NCBI RefSeq assembly: GCF_026210795.1
Contig: NC_089441.1
Span: 2,976,001-3,040,000, forward strand
DNA from: Rhizophagus irregularis
Lineage: Eukaryota > Glomeromycota > Glomeromycetes > Glomerales > Glomeraceae
Length of the DNA stretch: 64,000 nucleotides
Direction: 5' to 3'
A program made the position numbers and the translations under genes. The notes beneath the pieces were generated by a model. It saw only the letters and a list, made by a program, of their open reading frames with translations, did no database searches and was not told the origin of the DNA. Shown here one piece after another: positions 43,766 to 54,649 of the stretch. The first letter of the stretch is position 1, and each line of letters starts with the position of its first letter.

Positions 43766-45295
43766 AGTGATCGACATTGTGTTGTACTATCAAAAGGTTT
43801 CAGAATGTTATTAGAAATGCATCTAAAAGGGTACGTGATTTGATCCAGAAATCTTCAGAAGGCTTTTTAATTGGTAGTTTTTGTTGTTACTTAATCAGGA
43901 AGAGTGGCTGTGTAAGACCCCAGATAATTATAATTGAGGTTATATCTTACTATGTTTTAAACTTTGTTTCTTTTGAAGAGAAGAATCTTTTGATACCAAT
44001 ATCTTGTAAATCTACTGATTAGAATTTGAGATAAGTATCATTACACAGCAAAATTTGGCAAAAAAATATACGCTTTTTCACTATCGGTATATAGAAATAT
44101 ACAAAAAAATAAAAATTACTATTATTAAATATTAATTTTTAAGTAACAAAATTATAGATAATAGAAGGCAATTATTATTACAAAGTTTTGTATCTATAGC
44201 TTTAAAAGTAAGTTCAGGATGACAAATGTAAATTTTTAGCATAGAAGATATGACCTTAATTATAATTGTCTGGGGTTCTGGTTGTGTGTTATTCATGATA
44301 TTTGGCAAAGGACGTTGGTGAAGGTCGCGTTCAAAGTATATCAGTAGACTAGTGAAAGTATTCCAGAGGTAAGCTCTAAACAGGTGTTTCTTGTGTTGTG
44401 GATCAGCCGTGTGCTTCTTGATAGCCTGGTCAAGTATCTTGAAAAATGAGGATCGATCCATTGGTGTATAGAGAATTGTTGTGAAGAAATTCCATGAAAT
44501 CTTCATTAATAAGGAGTTCATTGGTCACTCTTTCCATATCCAAAGTTTTGTTATTCCGCATAAAAAAGGTAGCTTAAAAATGTCCTCATTTTATTGTTAT
44601 TCCAAAGCTTACTTATTCTGGGCAATATGCCTCTCCAGACTGTTTTGAGTCCAGGAATACTACAAAGAAAAAGAAAACGTGTAAGATAAGAAAAATAATA
44701 TAGAAAAATAAAATTTCTACTACTAAATAAACTACTATGAGTTTTTACTGTTAAAACTTTGCTTGAAGTATATAAAATAAGATAAAAATGTATAGACTAT
44801 AAGTGAAAAAAAATAAAATAAAAAAATTATTTTCAAAAAAATTAATACTAATAATATTACTATTTAATTTAGTACAAAATTTTAAAATGCAATAACTTCG
44901 CCAATATGGATTTGATGGCAATAATTTTACTACCATTCGAATCCTCTCATTGAGACCAATCTAATAGTATATAATTCATTAGAATATGTTTACTGAATCT
45001 CAAGATTATAAAATTTGAATTTTCATTTTATTTTATTAATTATAAAAATTTATATGTATTGATATAATTTGATCAATTTTACCCTCAAAATTATTAAATC
45101 AAACATCATTTCAGCTTTATGTATTAACCAGATAGTATTTTTTTATGTAACAATATTGAAAAGATGATTAATAAATGATCAGCAAATGATCAGCAATAAC
45201 GTGACAATATGAGGGATATTTGCAGAAAAATGAATTTATTGAAAGTAAAATTAAAAGCAAAGACTAATAGAACCTTCTACTAGTCTATGGTCATT
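43766..45295. other. Decayed region with two unknown ORFs and a second inverted-arm pair
   Basis: The minus-strand frame 44521-44132 (FRAYLWNTFTSLLIYFERDL, RPLPNIMNNTQPEPQTIIIK) distantly resembles NRAYLGWLIGVNIGWQITVF at 63771 and may belong to the same unknown family. A plus frame at 43777-44022 contains RPQIIIIEVISYYVLNFVSF, similar to part of it. The words at 43190-43235 (GACATCCCCATATTATCATG, TTGCTGATCATTTTGCC) recur inverted at 45165-45223, giving another possible element of about 2 kb. Confidence 0.35.
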
Positions 45296-45490
45296 TCCAG
45301 TGGTGATAAGATCTCACTTACTTATAAGATAGATTACCCTCAGGTCTAAGGTAAAAATTATATTGCAGATTTTACTATAAAAGAAAATTCTATGTTACAT
45401 TGTTATGATTTTTTTCCTTTTTAGCTAATTAACCAATAGAATTTTAAAAAAAAAAGTAAGGTAAAAATTATTAATAAAGGACCAATTGGA
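45296..45490 (-). repeat. LTR-like repeat, inverted relative to 51393-57709
   Basis: Contains TCACTTACTTATAAGATAG, CCCTCAGGTCTAAGGTAAAA and GTTACATTGTTATGATTTTT. In reverse complement these match the two halves at 51393-51547 and 57638-57709, which are split by the CACTA-like insertion. As an uninterrupted copy it shows what the empty target looked like. Confidence 0.7.
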
Positions 45491-46696
45491 CTCATTAACT
45501 TTGGATCTAGTATCAGGTATTGGCAAAAGAAAAAACAGCTTTTTATCACAAAATTTTGAATTTATGAATGCTTTTTAGACTTTATAACACATTTGCAATA
45601 TTCTAATGAACTATGAATAAAATCTTACAAGTACAGAAGTATTAACAGACCCATTGCTAAATCTCGCATTAATTCAATGATACGATTTTAAATCTAAAAG
45701 GAACCCATATTTATATAGATGTCCTCACTTAAAATTGATAGAATTATATAACTTTGTAGCTATAGAGTCTATACATGGTGTTGTTCACATAGTACCCCGA
45801 TTTGATAAACAAAATGAATATTTCATAAATAAATATATTTTTTAGTCACTTGATATAGAAGTTTTAATTTATTTTAATAAAATTATATCCTTAAAAGAAT
45901 TTATACTCACATTTCCCATATCATAAATAAAATGGATTTATTTATTTAATTATTAATAACACAGGTGTGACATAAATAAATCGTGACTGAAATTTGTATT
46001 GAATTTGTGTTGCGTAATTTTTTATTTATCATAAGGGAATGATATTTAATAATTGCATATACGATGTACAAGATTTTTTTTATGATTTTTTTAAGAAATG
46101 TACACAAAATATTTAATCAGAATATAATTGTTTTATGATATATTAATGATTTTTTTAAAATTCAATAGAATGTGTTAATAATAAATTGTTTTATTTTTAA
46201 ATATGATATATTAATATTTATATTTAAAATAATTAATGATTTTCAATTATTTTTAATTAAATTAAATTGATTAAAAAAAAATTATTTTTTTTAAGAAATG
46301 TATGCAAAATATTTAAAATTCAATAGAATGTACTAATAATAAATTGTTTTATTTTTAAATATGATATATTGATATTTATATTTAAAATAATTAAACATGT
46401 ACATAATTTTCAATTATTTTTAATTGAAATGAAACTGAAATCAAACTAAGATTTTTTTTATTTTTTGATTTAATTATGATATTTATATTTAGATAATCCA
46501 TTATCCACATGAGATTTAATTAATATGTTTAATGATGAAAAGTATAATAAATTAAATTTTAATTGAAATGAGAAATAAAATCAAATCAAAAAGGTATTGT
46601 TCAAATTTTATTTAAAGTGACATTTTACAATTTTCTTTCTACCCAAATTTTTACTCATCCCAAAATCGAATTATAAAAATCAAATCAAATCTAATA
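45491..46696. other. AT-rich spacer
   Basis: No gene. TTTAAATATGATATATT-ATATTTATATTTAAAATAATTAA blocks occur twice (46200-46240, 46357-46395). Nothing else recognised. Confidence 0.35.
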
Positions 46697-46869
46697 ATGC
46701 CTCACCACACACGTTCACGTCATTCCCACTATAACGTCCATTGGAACTGAGCTATAATTAAGGATGGGTCCGCAAATGATTTTCAAATTCTGCAATATTG
46801 CGGATTTTGGAGTTGAATTGCGGTTAATAGCCCGCAATTCCGCAATTCTAATTGCTACCCATAACTGTA

Positions 46870-47209
46870 GTTTCATATATTTATAAAAACGCCGGAACTA
46901 TAGGTTCCGGCATTTTCTTTTATTTTTTTTACATAAAACGCCGGTACTATGGTCCCAACGTTTTCTTTTATTTTTTTTACATAAAACGCCAGTACTATAG
47001 TTCCGGCATTTTCTTTTGATTTTTTTTGCATAAAAACGCCGGTACTATGGTCCTGGCGTTTTCTTTTAATTTTTTTTGCATAAAAACGCCAGTACTATGG
47101 TACCGGCGTTTTCTTTTATTTTTTTTTTACATAAAAAACGCCGAAACTATAGTTCCGGCGTTTTCTTTTAACTTTTTTTACATAAAAACACCGGAACTAT
47201 AGTTCCGGC
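46870..47209 (+). repeat. H1 hairpin array, left part
   Basis: Seven units of about 50 bp. Each has a palindromic core of the type CGCCGGAACTATAGTTCCGG plus a spacer TTTTCTTTTATTTTTTTTAC-ATAAAA. Cores vary mainly at C/T and G/A within CCGG and CGCC. Confidence 0.88.
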
Positions 47210-48144
47210 TAGAGCTCCACACGGGTCAGGTCGGGTCGGGTAATTTGTCTGATCCGAACCGAAAAATTTTTATCAGGTCGGGTCAGGTCGGGTAACCTGC
47301 TCTGACCTGACCTGACCCGTCTGACCTGAAAGTATTCATGTCATTTTTCTATAAAATAATATGAAAAAACGCCGTTTTGGTGATTTTTTTCATAAAAGAA
47401 GTTGAAAAAAATGCCGTTTCGGCATTTTTCCATTAAATAATATGAAAAAACGCCACTTTGGCGATTTTTTTCATAAAAGAAGTGGAAAAAAATGCCGTTT
47501 TGGCATTTTTACATAAAATAATATGAAAAAATGTCGTTTTGGCGATTTTTTTCATAAAAGAAGTGAAAAAAAATGCCAAAACGGCATTTTTCCATAAGAT
47601 AAATGAAAAAATGCCGCTTTGGCGATGTTTTTATAAAAGAAGTGAAAAAATGCCGCTTTGGCAATTTTTTTCATAAAAAAAGTGGAAAAAAATGCCGTTT
47701 CGGCATTTTTCCATTAAATAATATGAAAAAACGCCACTTTGGCGATTTTTTTCATAAAAGAAGTGAAAAAAAATGCCGTTTTGACATTTTTCCATTAAAT
47801 AATATGAAAAAACGCTATTTTGGCGATTTTTTTCATAAAAGAAGTGAAAAAAATGCCAAAACAGCATTTTTCCATAAAATAAAATGAAAAACGCCATTTC
47901 GGCGTATTTGTTTATAAAAAATAATGCCAAAACGGCATTTTTTTCATAAGGTAACATGAAAAAACGCCGTTTCAGAGTATAAACATTTTTTTTGAGCTAA
48001 AGTATTCGGGTTGACAGGTCAATTGGGTCAGGTCAAACCTGTAACCCGACCTGATACCAGGTCACGAATTTGACAACCTGACCTGAATATTTCAGGTCAA
48101 CCCGACGGGTTACCCGAATTGACCCTTACCCGTGCGGAGCTCTA
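47210..48144. mobile_element. Hairpin-array hAT-type element H2 (935 bp), nested in an H1 hairpin
   Basis: TIRs TAGAGCTCCACACGGGTCAG and TAGAGCTCCGCACGGGTAAG (right, reverse complement). The TSD is GTTCCGGC / GTTCTGGC (47202-47209, 48145-48152), 7 of 8 matching. The TSD is the right arm of an H1 hairpin. Subterminal zones consist of GGGTCAGGTC / GACCTGACC words (47219-47335, 48010-48130). The centre (47340-47965) is an array of units such as AACGCCGTTTTGGCGATTTT and AATGCCGTTTCGGCATTTTT separated by TTTCATAAAAGAAGTG or CCATAAAATAATATG. Confidence 0.88.
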
Positions 48145-48666
48145 GTTCTGGCATTTTCTTTTAACTTTTTTTTACATAAAAATGCCGGAACTATAGTCCC
48201 GGCATTTTCTTTTAACTTTTTTTTACATAAAAATGCCAGAATTATAGTTCCGGCGTTTTCTTTTAACTTTTTTTTACATAAAAACGCCGGAATTATAGTT
48301 CCGGCATTTTCTTTTAACTTTTTTTTACATAAAAACGCCGGAACTATGGTTCCAGCGTTTTCTTTTAACTTTTTTTTACATAAAAACGCCGGTACTATAG
48401 TTTCGGCGTTTTCTTTTAACTTTTTTTACATAAAAAACGCTGGTACTATGGTTCTGGCATTTTCTTTTAATTTTTTTTTACATAAAAACGCCGGAACTAT
48501 GGGTTCCAGCATTTTCTTTTATTTTTTTTTACATAAAAACGCTGGTACTATGGTCCCGGCGTTTTCTTTTGATTTTTTTTTACATAAAAACGCCAGAACT
48601 ATGGGTTCTGGCGTTTTCTTTTATTTTTTTTACATAAAAACGCTGGAACTATGGGTTCTGGCGTTT

Positions 48667-48721
<55 letters not shown>

Positions 48722-48960
48722 TAAAAAACGCCGGTACTATAGTTCCGGCATTTTCTTTTGATTTTTTACATAAAAACGCCAGTACTATGGTTCTGGCATT
48801 TTCTCTTATTACAACTGCAAAAAAAAAAACGCCGGAACTATTATTTCCGGCATTTTTTTTTATTTTTTTATTAAAATTACCGGAACTATTGGTTCCGGCG
48901 TTTTTTTTTGCAGTTGTAATAAGAGAAAATGCCGTTTCTGGCAGTTTTTCCAATTACCAA
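48145..48960 (+). repeat. H1 hairpin array, right part, with a 50-nt T run
   Basis: About fifteen further units of the same kind as 46870-47209. A pure T tract of 50 nt occupies 48669-48718. The last two units (to about 48945) have Ts and As in altered spacing and are themselves bounded by the inverted words GAGAAAATGCC / TTCTCTTATTACAACTGC. Confidence 0.85.
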
Positions 48961-49552
48961 TCCATCTTTTTCTAAAAAATAAAATCATTTTTATTTAAAT
49001 TTTGTTAATGAAAAATGATTTTTTTTTTATGATTAATAATAAGAGGAAATATATTTTTTAGTAGTTAAATTAAAAAATTATATTTCATTAAAAAAAAAAT
49101 AAGTTTTTTTTGCGGACATTCCTCAAATCCGCAAATATTCCGCAAATCTGTAAATATTCCGCAATTGAATTGCGGTACTTTGGATATTTGTGGATTTGCA
49201 GAATATTTGCGGGATTGCGGACAATTGCGGATTTGCGGATCTGCAGATTTTAGATTTAAAAATCCGCAATGTTTCGCAATACCGTAAATCGCAATTATTC
49301 CGCAATTACATATTTGCGTCACCATCCTTAGCTATAATGGACGAGCTTGTTGACATACGCTGAGACAGAAACCGTGCCTACCACAATATTAATAGTAGAA
49401 ACCGCCATGATTTTTGTGACTTTGTTGCCAATAGGTTCATATGACTAATATCTATAATTTCTTTAAGAAAGAATTTAAATTCAAATTAACCAATCCATTT
49501 AATTGAATCAGAATAAATAGAATATTTCATACAAGGGTTTCTGGATAACAGT

Positions 49553-49833
49553 CACTGGTAAAAAAATGATTTATCCTACACATATCTTACACATATTAGG
49601 TACTCAAAATGTAGAAAATCATACACAAATAATACATATATCATACACATATCGGGTACTAATATATATATCATACATATATCAGGTACCTGATAGGTAT
49701 ACTATATATATAAGTACCCGATATGTATATGATATGTGTATTATTTGTGTATGATTTTCTACATTTTGAGTACCTGATATATGTAAGATATGTGTGTAGG
49801 ATATGTGTAGGATAGACCATTTTTTTACCAGTG
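49553..49833. mobile_element. CACTA-like foldback MITE (281 bp)
   Basis: Almost fully palindromic. TIRs CACTGGTAAAAAAATGATTT and CACTGGTAAAAAAATGGTCT; inside, CATATCGGGTACT and AGGTACTCAAAATGTAGAAA occur in both arms. The TSD is AGT, 3 bp (49550-49552, 49834-49836). Same end type and internal words as the element at 51548-57637. Confidence 0.82.
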
Positions 49834-49836
49834 AGT

Positions 49837-50287
49837 GCAACCAAAAGTGGAGGAACTTCGTCAGGGATTACCATGTAAGTAAATAAATAAAATTACATTA
49901 TTCATATAAATTAAATGTATTTATCGAATATTCAAACTAATTTTGATATTTAGAACTATGTCCTTTATCATAATGGTAACCCTAGACGGCGGCTGTAGAC
50001 GCATACTGGCTAAAGATATTATCGCAAATTTAGAACGAGATTTTAGAAGAGGCTGGGTAATTATACTATAATAAAATTTATAATTAATATTTACATTCAT
50101 TGATCAATTTGATCAATTTTAGTCATACGTGATGATCATAAGAGAAGGAGAAACTTACCTATGTATTGTAAAAGATAATTATTTTGGCCCAGTTCGTACC
50201 AAATATTGGCTGGAGACTCACGTTTTTTTTGAGCTGCGATCTGATACTGACGTCCACGCTATACAAATTTCAGAACATATTTTATAA
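49837..50287 (+). CDS. Small spliced gene of unknown function
   Basis: Three exon-like pieces with GT-AG introns (49875-49953, 50057-50122). The piece ending at 49874 could encode SATKSGGTSSGIT. 49954-50056 encodes TMSFIIMVTLDGGCRRILAK and DIIANLERDFRRGW. 50123-50287 encodes SYVMIIREGETYLCIVKDNY, FGPVRTKYWLETHVFFELRS and DTDVHAIQISEHIL before TAA at 50285-50287. Phases agree across both introns and there is no internal stop over about 105 codons, unusual in such AT-rich DNA. ATG at 49958 is a possible start if the upstream piece is not used. No domain recognised; it may be the 3' end of the Myb/SANT-like gene upstream, which two insertions have separated. Confidence 0.5.
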
Positions 50288-50425
50288 AATAGTAGCGAAT
50301 ATGTATTTTTTTATTAAGTTATAATAAAAATTAAAATTTACTTTAATTTTTAACATAAAAATTGTAAATAATAATAAAAAATTCGTATGCTCCTTGTATA
50401 CGTTTTACTGCATACGCAGCTTTAA

Positions 50426-51345
50426 CGATCAAATAGTAATATTACGCAGGTTTACAATCTCGTAAATTTTTAAAATATTTTAACTGTAATATTACGCAGG
50501 TTTACAGTCTCATAAATTTTCAAAATATTTTAACCGTAATATTACGCAGGTTTACAATCTCGTAAATTTTTAAAATATTTTAATCATAATATTACGCAGG
50601 TTTACAGTCTTGTAAAATTTTAAAATATTTTAATCGTAATATTACACATATATATGAAATCAAAATTGGTTAATTTTGACCTCTAAAATGGTCGAAATAG
50701 TCGAAATGATTTTGACTTGAGCCCCTCCAAAAGTCGAAATGGTCAAAATTACATCATAGTCATATGATTTTATAGTAAACAATAATATTAAAATTCCCAA
50801 TGATATGTATTTAATATTTATAGCATCAATATTGACGGAATTATTCACGTTTAAAATTTTATATTAAATTATAATTATAAAAATCACATGACTATGATGT
50901 AATTTCGATCATTTTAACTTTAATTTTGACTTTTGACCTTCCGTCCCAAGTCGAAATATTTCTACTTTTGGGCTTTAATTTCGACTTCATGTATAATTAC
51001 GCAGGTTTACAGTCTCGTAAATTTTTGAAATATTTCAACTGTAATATTACACAAGTTTAGTCTCATAAATTTTTGAAATATTTCAAACGTAATATTATAC
51101 AGGTTTACAGTTATGTAAATTTTCAAAATATTTTAACCGTAATATTACGCAAGTTTACAGTTTTGTAAATTTGCAGAATATTTTGACTGTAATATTGTGT
51201 AAATCTTACGATATTGAAAACTTGTGTAATATTTTAACTGTAATATTATATAAATCTTACGAAATTGTAACTTACATAATATTTTGAAATTTTTCAAAAT
51301 ATTATGCCATAAATTTTCGTAAATTTACAAAATTGTAAACTTACG
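50426..51345 (+). repeat. 52-bp tandem satellite (TAATATTACGCAGGTTTACA type)
   Basis: Units begin TAATATTACGCAGGTTTACA, continue ATCTCGTAAATTTTTAAAAT and end ATTTTAAC. Four units precede and about six follow an inserted inverted-repeat element. Divergence grows toward 51345, where the sequence dissolves into TTACGCAATTTTTCGCGC. Confidence 0.8.
50650..50995. mobile_element. Inverted-repeat element inside the 52-bp satellite
   Basis: Left ATGAAATCAAAATTGG and right ATGAAGTCGAAATTAAAG (reverse complement) form imperfect ends. GTCGAAAT and GACTTTTG words fill both flanks. The satellite resumes on the right at ATAATTACGCAGG. No exact TSD. Confidence 0.5.
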
Positions 51346-51392
51346 CAATTTTTCGCGCTATAAAATTTTCTGATGTTATAATAAAGGTCACT

Positions 51393-51547
51393 GTAGAAAA
51401 TTGATTCTTTACTAATAGTTTTTACCTTACTTTTTTCTTAAATTCTATTGGTTAATTAACTAAAAAGGAAAAAAATTATAACAATGTAACATAAAATTTC
51501 CTTTTATAGTAGGATCTGCAAAGAATTTTATATATGATTTTTACCTT
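51393..51547 (+). repeat. LTR-like repeat, 5' half
   Basis: Reverse complement of 45350-45490 (shared AC-ATTGTTATAATTTTTTTCC and GGTTAATTAACTAAAAAGG words). It ends TTTTTACCTT, where CTT is the TSD of the CACTA-like insertion. The other half resumes at 57638. Confidence 0.75.
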
Positions 51548-51849
51548 CACTGGTCAAAATTAGTGCTATTAGGTACATATCGGGTACCTGATATGTGTAT
51601 AATATATGTAATATATGTGTAGTATAAATGTAGAAAAATGGTGATACATTATGTAAATATCATATACACATCTTACACATATCGGGTAGTCAAATATTAG
51701 TGACATATCTTATAGATATCATACATTTAACATACACATATCAGGTAGTAAAATATCAGTAATATATATTATAGATATCATACATTTAACACACATATAT
51801 CAGATAGTAAAATATGTAAAATATTGGTAATATATATTTTTATTGTATA

Positions 51850-53439
51850 CGTTTGACAATTTCATATTAAAACTAGTAATAGATTTATATCTCTTTTTTT
51901 TATTTTAATTTGGGCTAAATGAAATTTAATTTTATTAAAATTTATAAATTTATTTATATAAAAGCAATAAGGCCAAAGAAATAAAATTATTCGTTTCTCA
52001 TGAAAAAAAATTGCTAAATTTGATCCGGCCACCCGGAAAAAAAATTTATTTTCAAAAAAAAATTTAGCCGATTCCTAGAAGATGATTGGTTGATTTAATA
52101 AATTTTTTGCCCAGGTTACCGGGTGGAAAAAAAAATTATTTTTTTATGATTATGATTGGTCAAAACCAAAATCACATGACCAAATAAAATAAATTTTTTT
52201 ATCTTTTCGCAACATTTACATGACCCGCCCGGTCATGAGAAACGAATAAATTTATTTACTTGGCCTAATACAAATCTTACACTATCTGCTACGTAAAATC
52301 AAATAAGGTTGAACATAATTATACTATGTAATATATTAAGTTCTACTGAAAGTAGCAATGATAATAAAATTACCTCTTTGCTTGTTTTGTTATATCTGTT
52401 TATTATTTAAAAAAAATATCAGTGAAAATATTAGTAAGTATATTAATTAATAGGAGAAAATAAAACAGAAATGTTAATAAAAATATTAGTGGTAAATATA
52501 AAAAATATTAGTAAAAATGTTAGTAGGAAGAAAGAAAAGTTAGTAAAATAGAAAATGTTAATAGGAGAATGTTAATAAAAATATGTTAGTAGTATTTAAT
52601 ATTAATAGAAAATGTTAAGTAGTAGAAAACATTAGTGAGCGAAAAGAAAAAAAGTATTAGAACGTCAATAGAAAATGTATATATAAAAAGAAAAAATAAG
52701 CATAATGAAAATATACCTTTATGTTTATTTCTAAATATAAAAATAAAAAAAAATATATTAATATTATTTCATAATAACTAAGTAAAGAGTTTGTTTTAAA
52801 TAAAAAGTTTAAGAGAAAGGGCTTTTACGAAAGAAAAAAAAAATAAACAAAGTGCGAAATATAAATACCGAAATCATGTGATCAATCGCCTGATTACAAT
52901 AACAAATTCTGATTGGGCTATAGATTTTAACCGGATTATTATAATTAATAAAAAAATGCATTTATATTATTTATACTAGAATTACATTGCAAGTTAAACT
53001 CTTTATCGCTTTAAATAATACAAAACCCTACTTAAATATACCAATTAGTCACCTATCATGCATACCAGTCAACATGGTAAATTACTGATTTTTCGTAATA
53101 TCAAATAATAAATATTTATTTAGAAATTCCTTCATCCACTCAACTTACAGTTTGTATTATTATCCAAGAATCCATGTCCTTAATAAAAATAATAATAAAA
53201 AAAAAGGTACATTATTAACATTCTTAATTTTAAAAAAAACTCCTCCTCTCTTCCTATTCTACTTACTATTAGTCCTATTACAAAGTCTAATATGACAGTA
53301 TCCAATAGCCACAAACGAGAGTCTCTAAAGATACAAAAAAAAGGAAGCATCAAACTTGCCAAAACTTTATGGAATGGCGAAACCTTTCGGCATAGTTTTA
53401 GCATAGTTTGACACTAACATTCAATAATATTTCAGCATA
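51850..53439. other. AT-rich interior of the CACTA-like element
   Basis: No recognised gene. 52020-52230 has CCCGG/CCGGGT words with long A tracts (GCCACCCGG, GGTTACCGGGTGG, GACCCGCCCGGTC). 52430-52690 repeats GTTAGTAAAAA, resembling 22140-22320 inverted. Confidence 0.4.
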
Positions 53440-54310
53440 GTTTCGCATGTTAGCAGTCCAAGAACCTACAAAAGAAAAAAGTAATGTTACTAAGGAAAAA
53501 AAAATAAACGTGAAACTCCTCTTCTCCATTTACCTTTCACTAAAGTCCGGTTCGTATAATTCATCTAGCGTTCCTACAATAAAAGAAAAAAAATGTAACG
53601 TTAGTAACGATACTAAGAGAAGTAAATTTCTCTCCCATTAATACCTTCACTCAAAAGTCCAGTTCATAATTTCATCTAGCTTTCCTACAAAAAAAAGAAA
53701 GAAATGTTAGAAACGTTTCTTATTTAACACACATAACATACTATATCCACCCAATTTACATCAAGTGTAAGTCTGCCTTCTAAGAGTTCGATGTCCTAGT
53801 TCTACAAAAAAACAAAGAAAGAAACGTTAGTACATTTCTTTAATATTCAAAAAATCAATTCCTCCTCCCCTATTCCTAATATTATCCAAGTCCAGATTCG
53901 TTTTCAAGAGTCCAGCGTCCTAGCCCTATAAAAAATAAAGAAAGAAACGTAAGTATATTTCTTTACATAATATTAAAAAAACATTTTCCCCTCTTCCCAT
54001 TCCTTACATTATCCAAGTCTGGGTTCGCTTTCAAGAATCTGACGTCCTAGTTCTACAAAAAAATTAAGAAAGAAACGTTAAAAACGTTTTTTTAATATTA
54101 ATCCTTCCTCCTTCCTTACACACATTCTAAGTCTGGATTCGTTTTCAAGAGTTCAGCATCCTAGTTCTAACAAAAAAAAAAAAAGAAGAAAGAAACGTTA
54201 AAAATGTTTCTTAATTATAGTAAAACACATAACCCCAGTCTCCTTCTTCCACATTACTTTTATTGGTTTAACGGTTCATCCTGGTCTTCAAGGTCTGGCG
54301 TTCTACAAAA
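53440..54310 (-). repeat. Array of about eight micro-exon-like units, minus strand
   Basis: Unit length is about 115-125 bp. Read on the minus strand each unit has ACGTTTCTTTC, a T/A-rich tract ending TTTTTTGTAG, a 40-45 nt block and usually a GTAAGG- or GTAAATGG-like donor. The blocks are related (AACTAGGACGTCAGATTCTT, GGCTAGGACGCTGGACTCTT, GAACGCTAGATGAATTATAC). One translates as TLDELYEPDFSE; another as LGRWTLENESGLG with a stop at its end. It looks like a tandemly amplified exon-intron module, partly decayed. Confidence 0.6.
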
Positions 54311-54649
54311 AATAAAAGTCCGACTTACAAAAAAAAAATAAAAAATAAAATATTTTTTTTTTTTAGTATTGATTTTTATTAGATTATCAACGATCAATAA
54401 ATGATTAAATTCTAACCAAAACTTCAGGTAATTTTGTGAAACCCTAGTTTTGGCAAGCAATCTTAGATCGGATGTTATACAGATGACTGGATTGACTGGA
54501 TTGATCAGATAGTCTGGTCAAATCTGGTATTTTTTTATTTTTTTTATTTTTATTTTTTTTAAAAAAAAAAATATTTTTCATTTTTTATTCTCCTTCAGTT
54601 TTTCCTTTTGGAATTCAGCTTAAACGGCTTAGGATGTTCGTTTTTCTAA

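Larger units (their letters stand above)
46759..49330. mobile_element. Hairpin-array hAT-type element H1 (2572 bp, includes nested H2)
   Basis: TIRs TAAGGATGGGTCCGCAAATG (left) and TAAGGATGGTGACGCAAATA (right, reverse complement). The TSD is GCTATAAT, 8 bp and perfect (46751-46758, 49331-49338). Subterminal zones are packed with CCGCAAAT/ATTTGCGG words (46775-46860, 49110-49315). The centre is a tandem array of hairpin units, interrupted by H2. No protein-coding capacity beyond array artefacts. Confidence 0.92.
46697..49437 (+). pseudogene. Myb/SANT-like gene remnant split by a hAT-type element
   Basis: ATG at 46697 reads MPHHTRSRHSHYNVHWN to the insertion at 46758. Joining 46758 to 49339 continues AIMDELVDIR, DRNRAYHNINSRNRHDF and CDFVANRF. 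The pattern W..xIDELVxIRxxRNRAY resembles the domain of the gene at 16644. Two TGA codons (after HWN and after VDIR) fit C-to-T or G-to-A transitions in Trp or Arg codons. Small, non-functional fragment; its link to the exons at 49954-50287 is possible but not shown. Confidence 0.45.

Noticed and set aside
47603-47957. Opposed frames of 94 and 108 codons in the H2 array
   Set aside because: Repeat artefact of palindromic units, which naturally give similar frames on both strands.
46870-48960. CRISPR array
   Set aside because: Units are palindromic with near-identical spacers and lie inside an element with hAT TSDs; there are no unique spacers or cas genes and the organism is eukaryotic.
48346-48975. 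209-codon open frame rich in FSFNFFLHKNAGT
   Set aside because: It is the H1 hairpin array read through; unit lengths near multiples of three create long frames on both strands. No domain or start context supports a protein.
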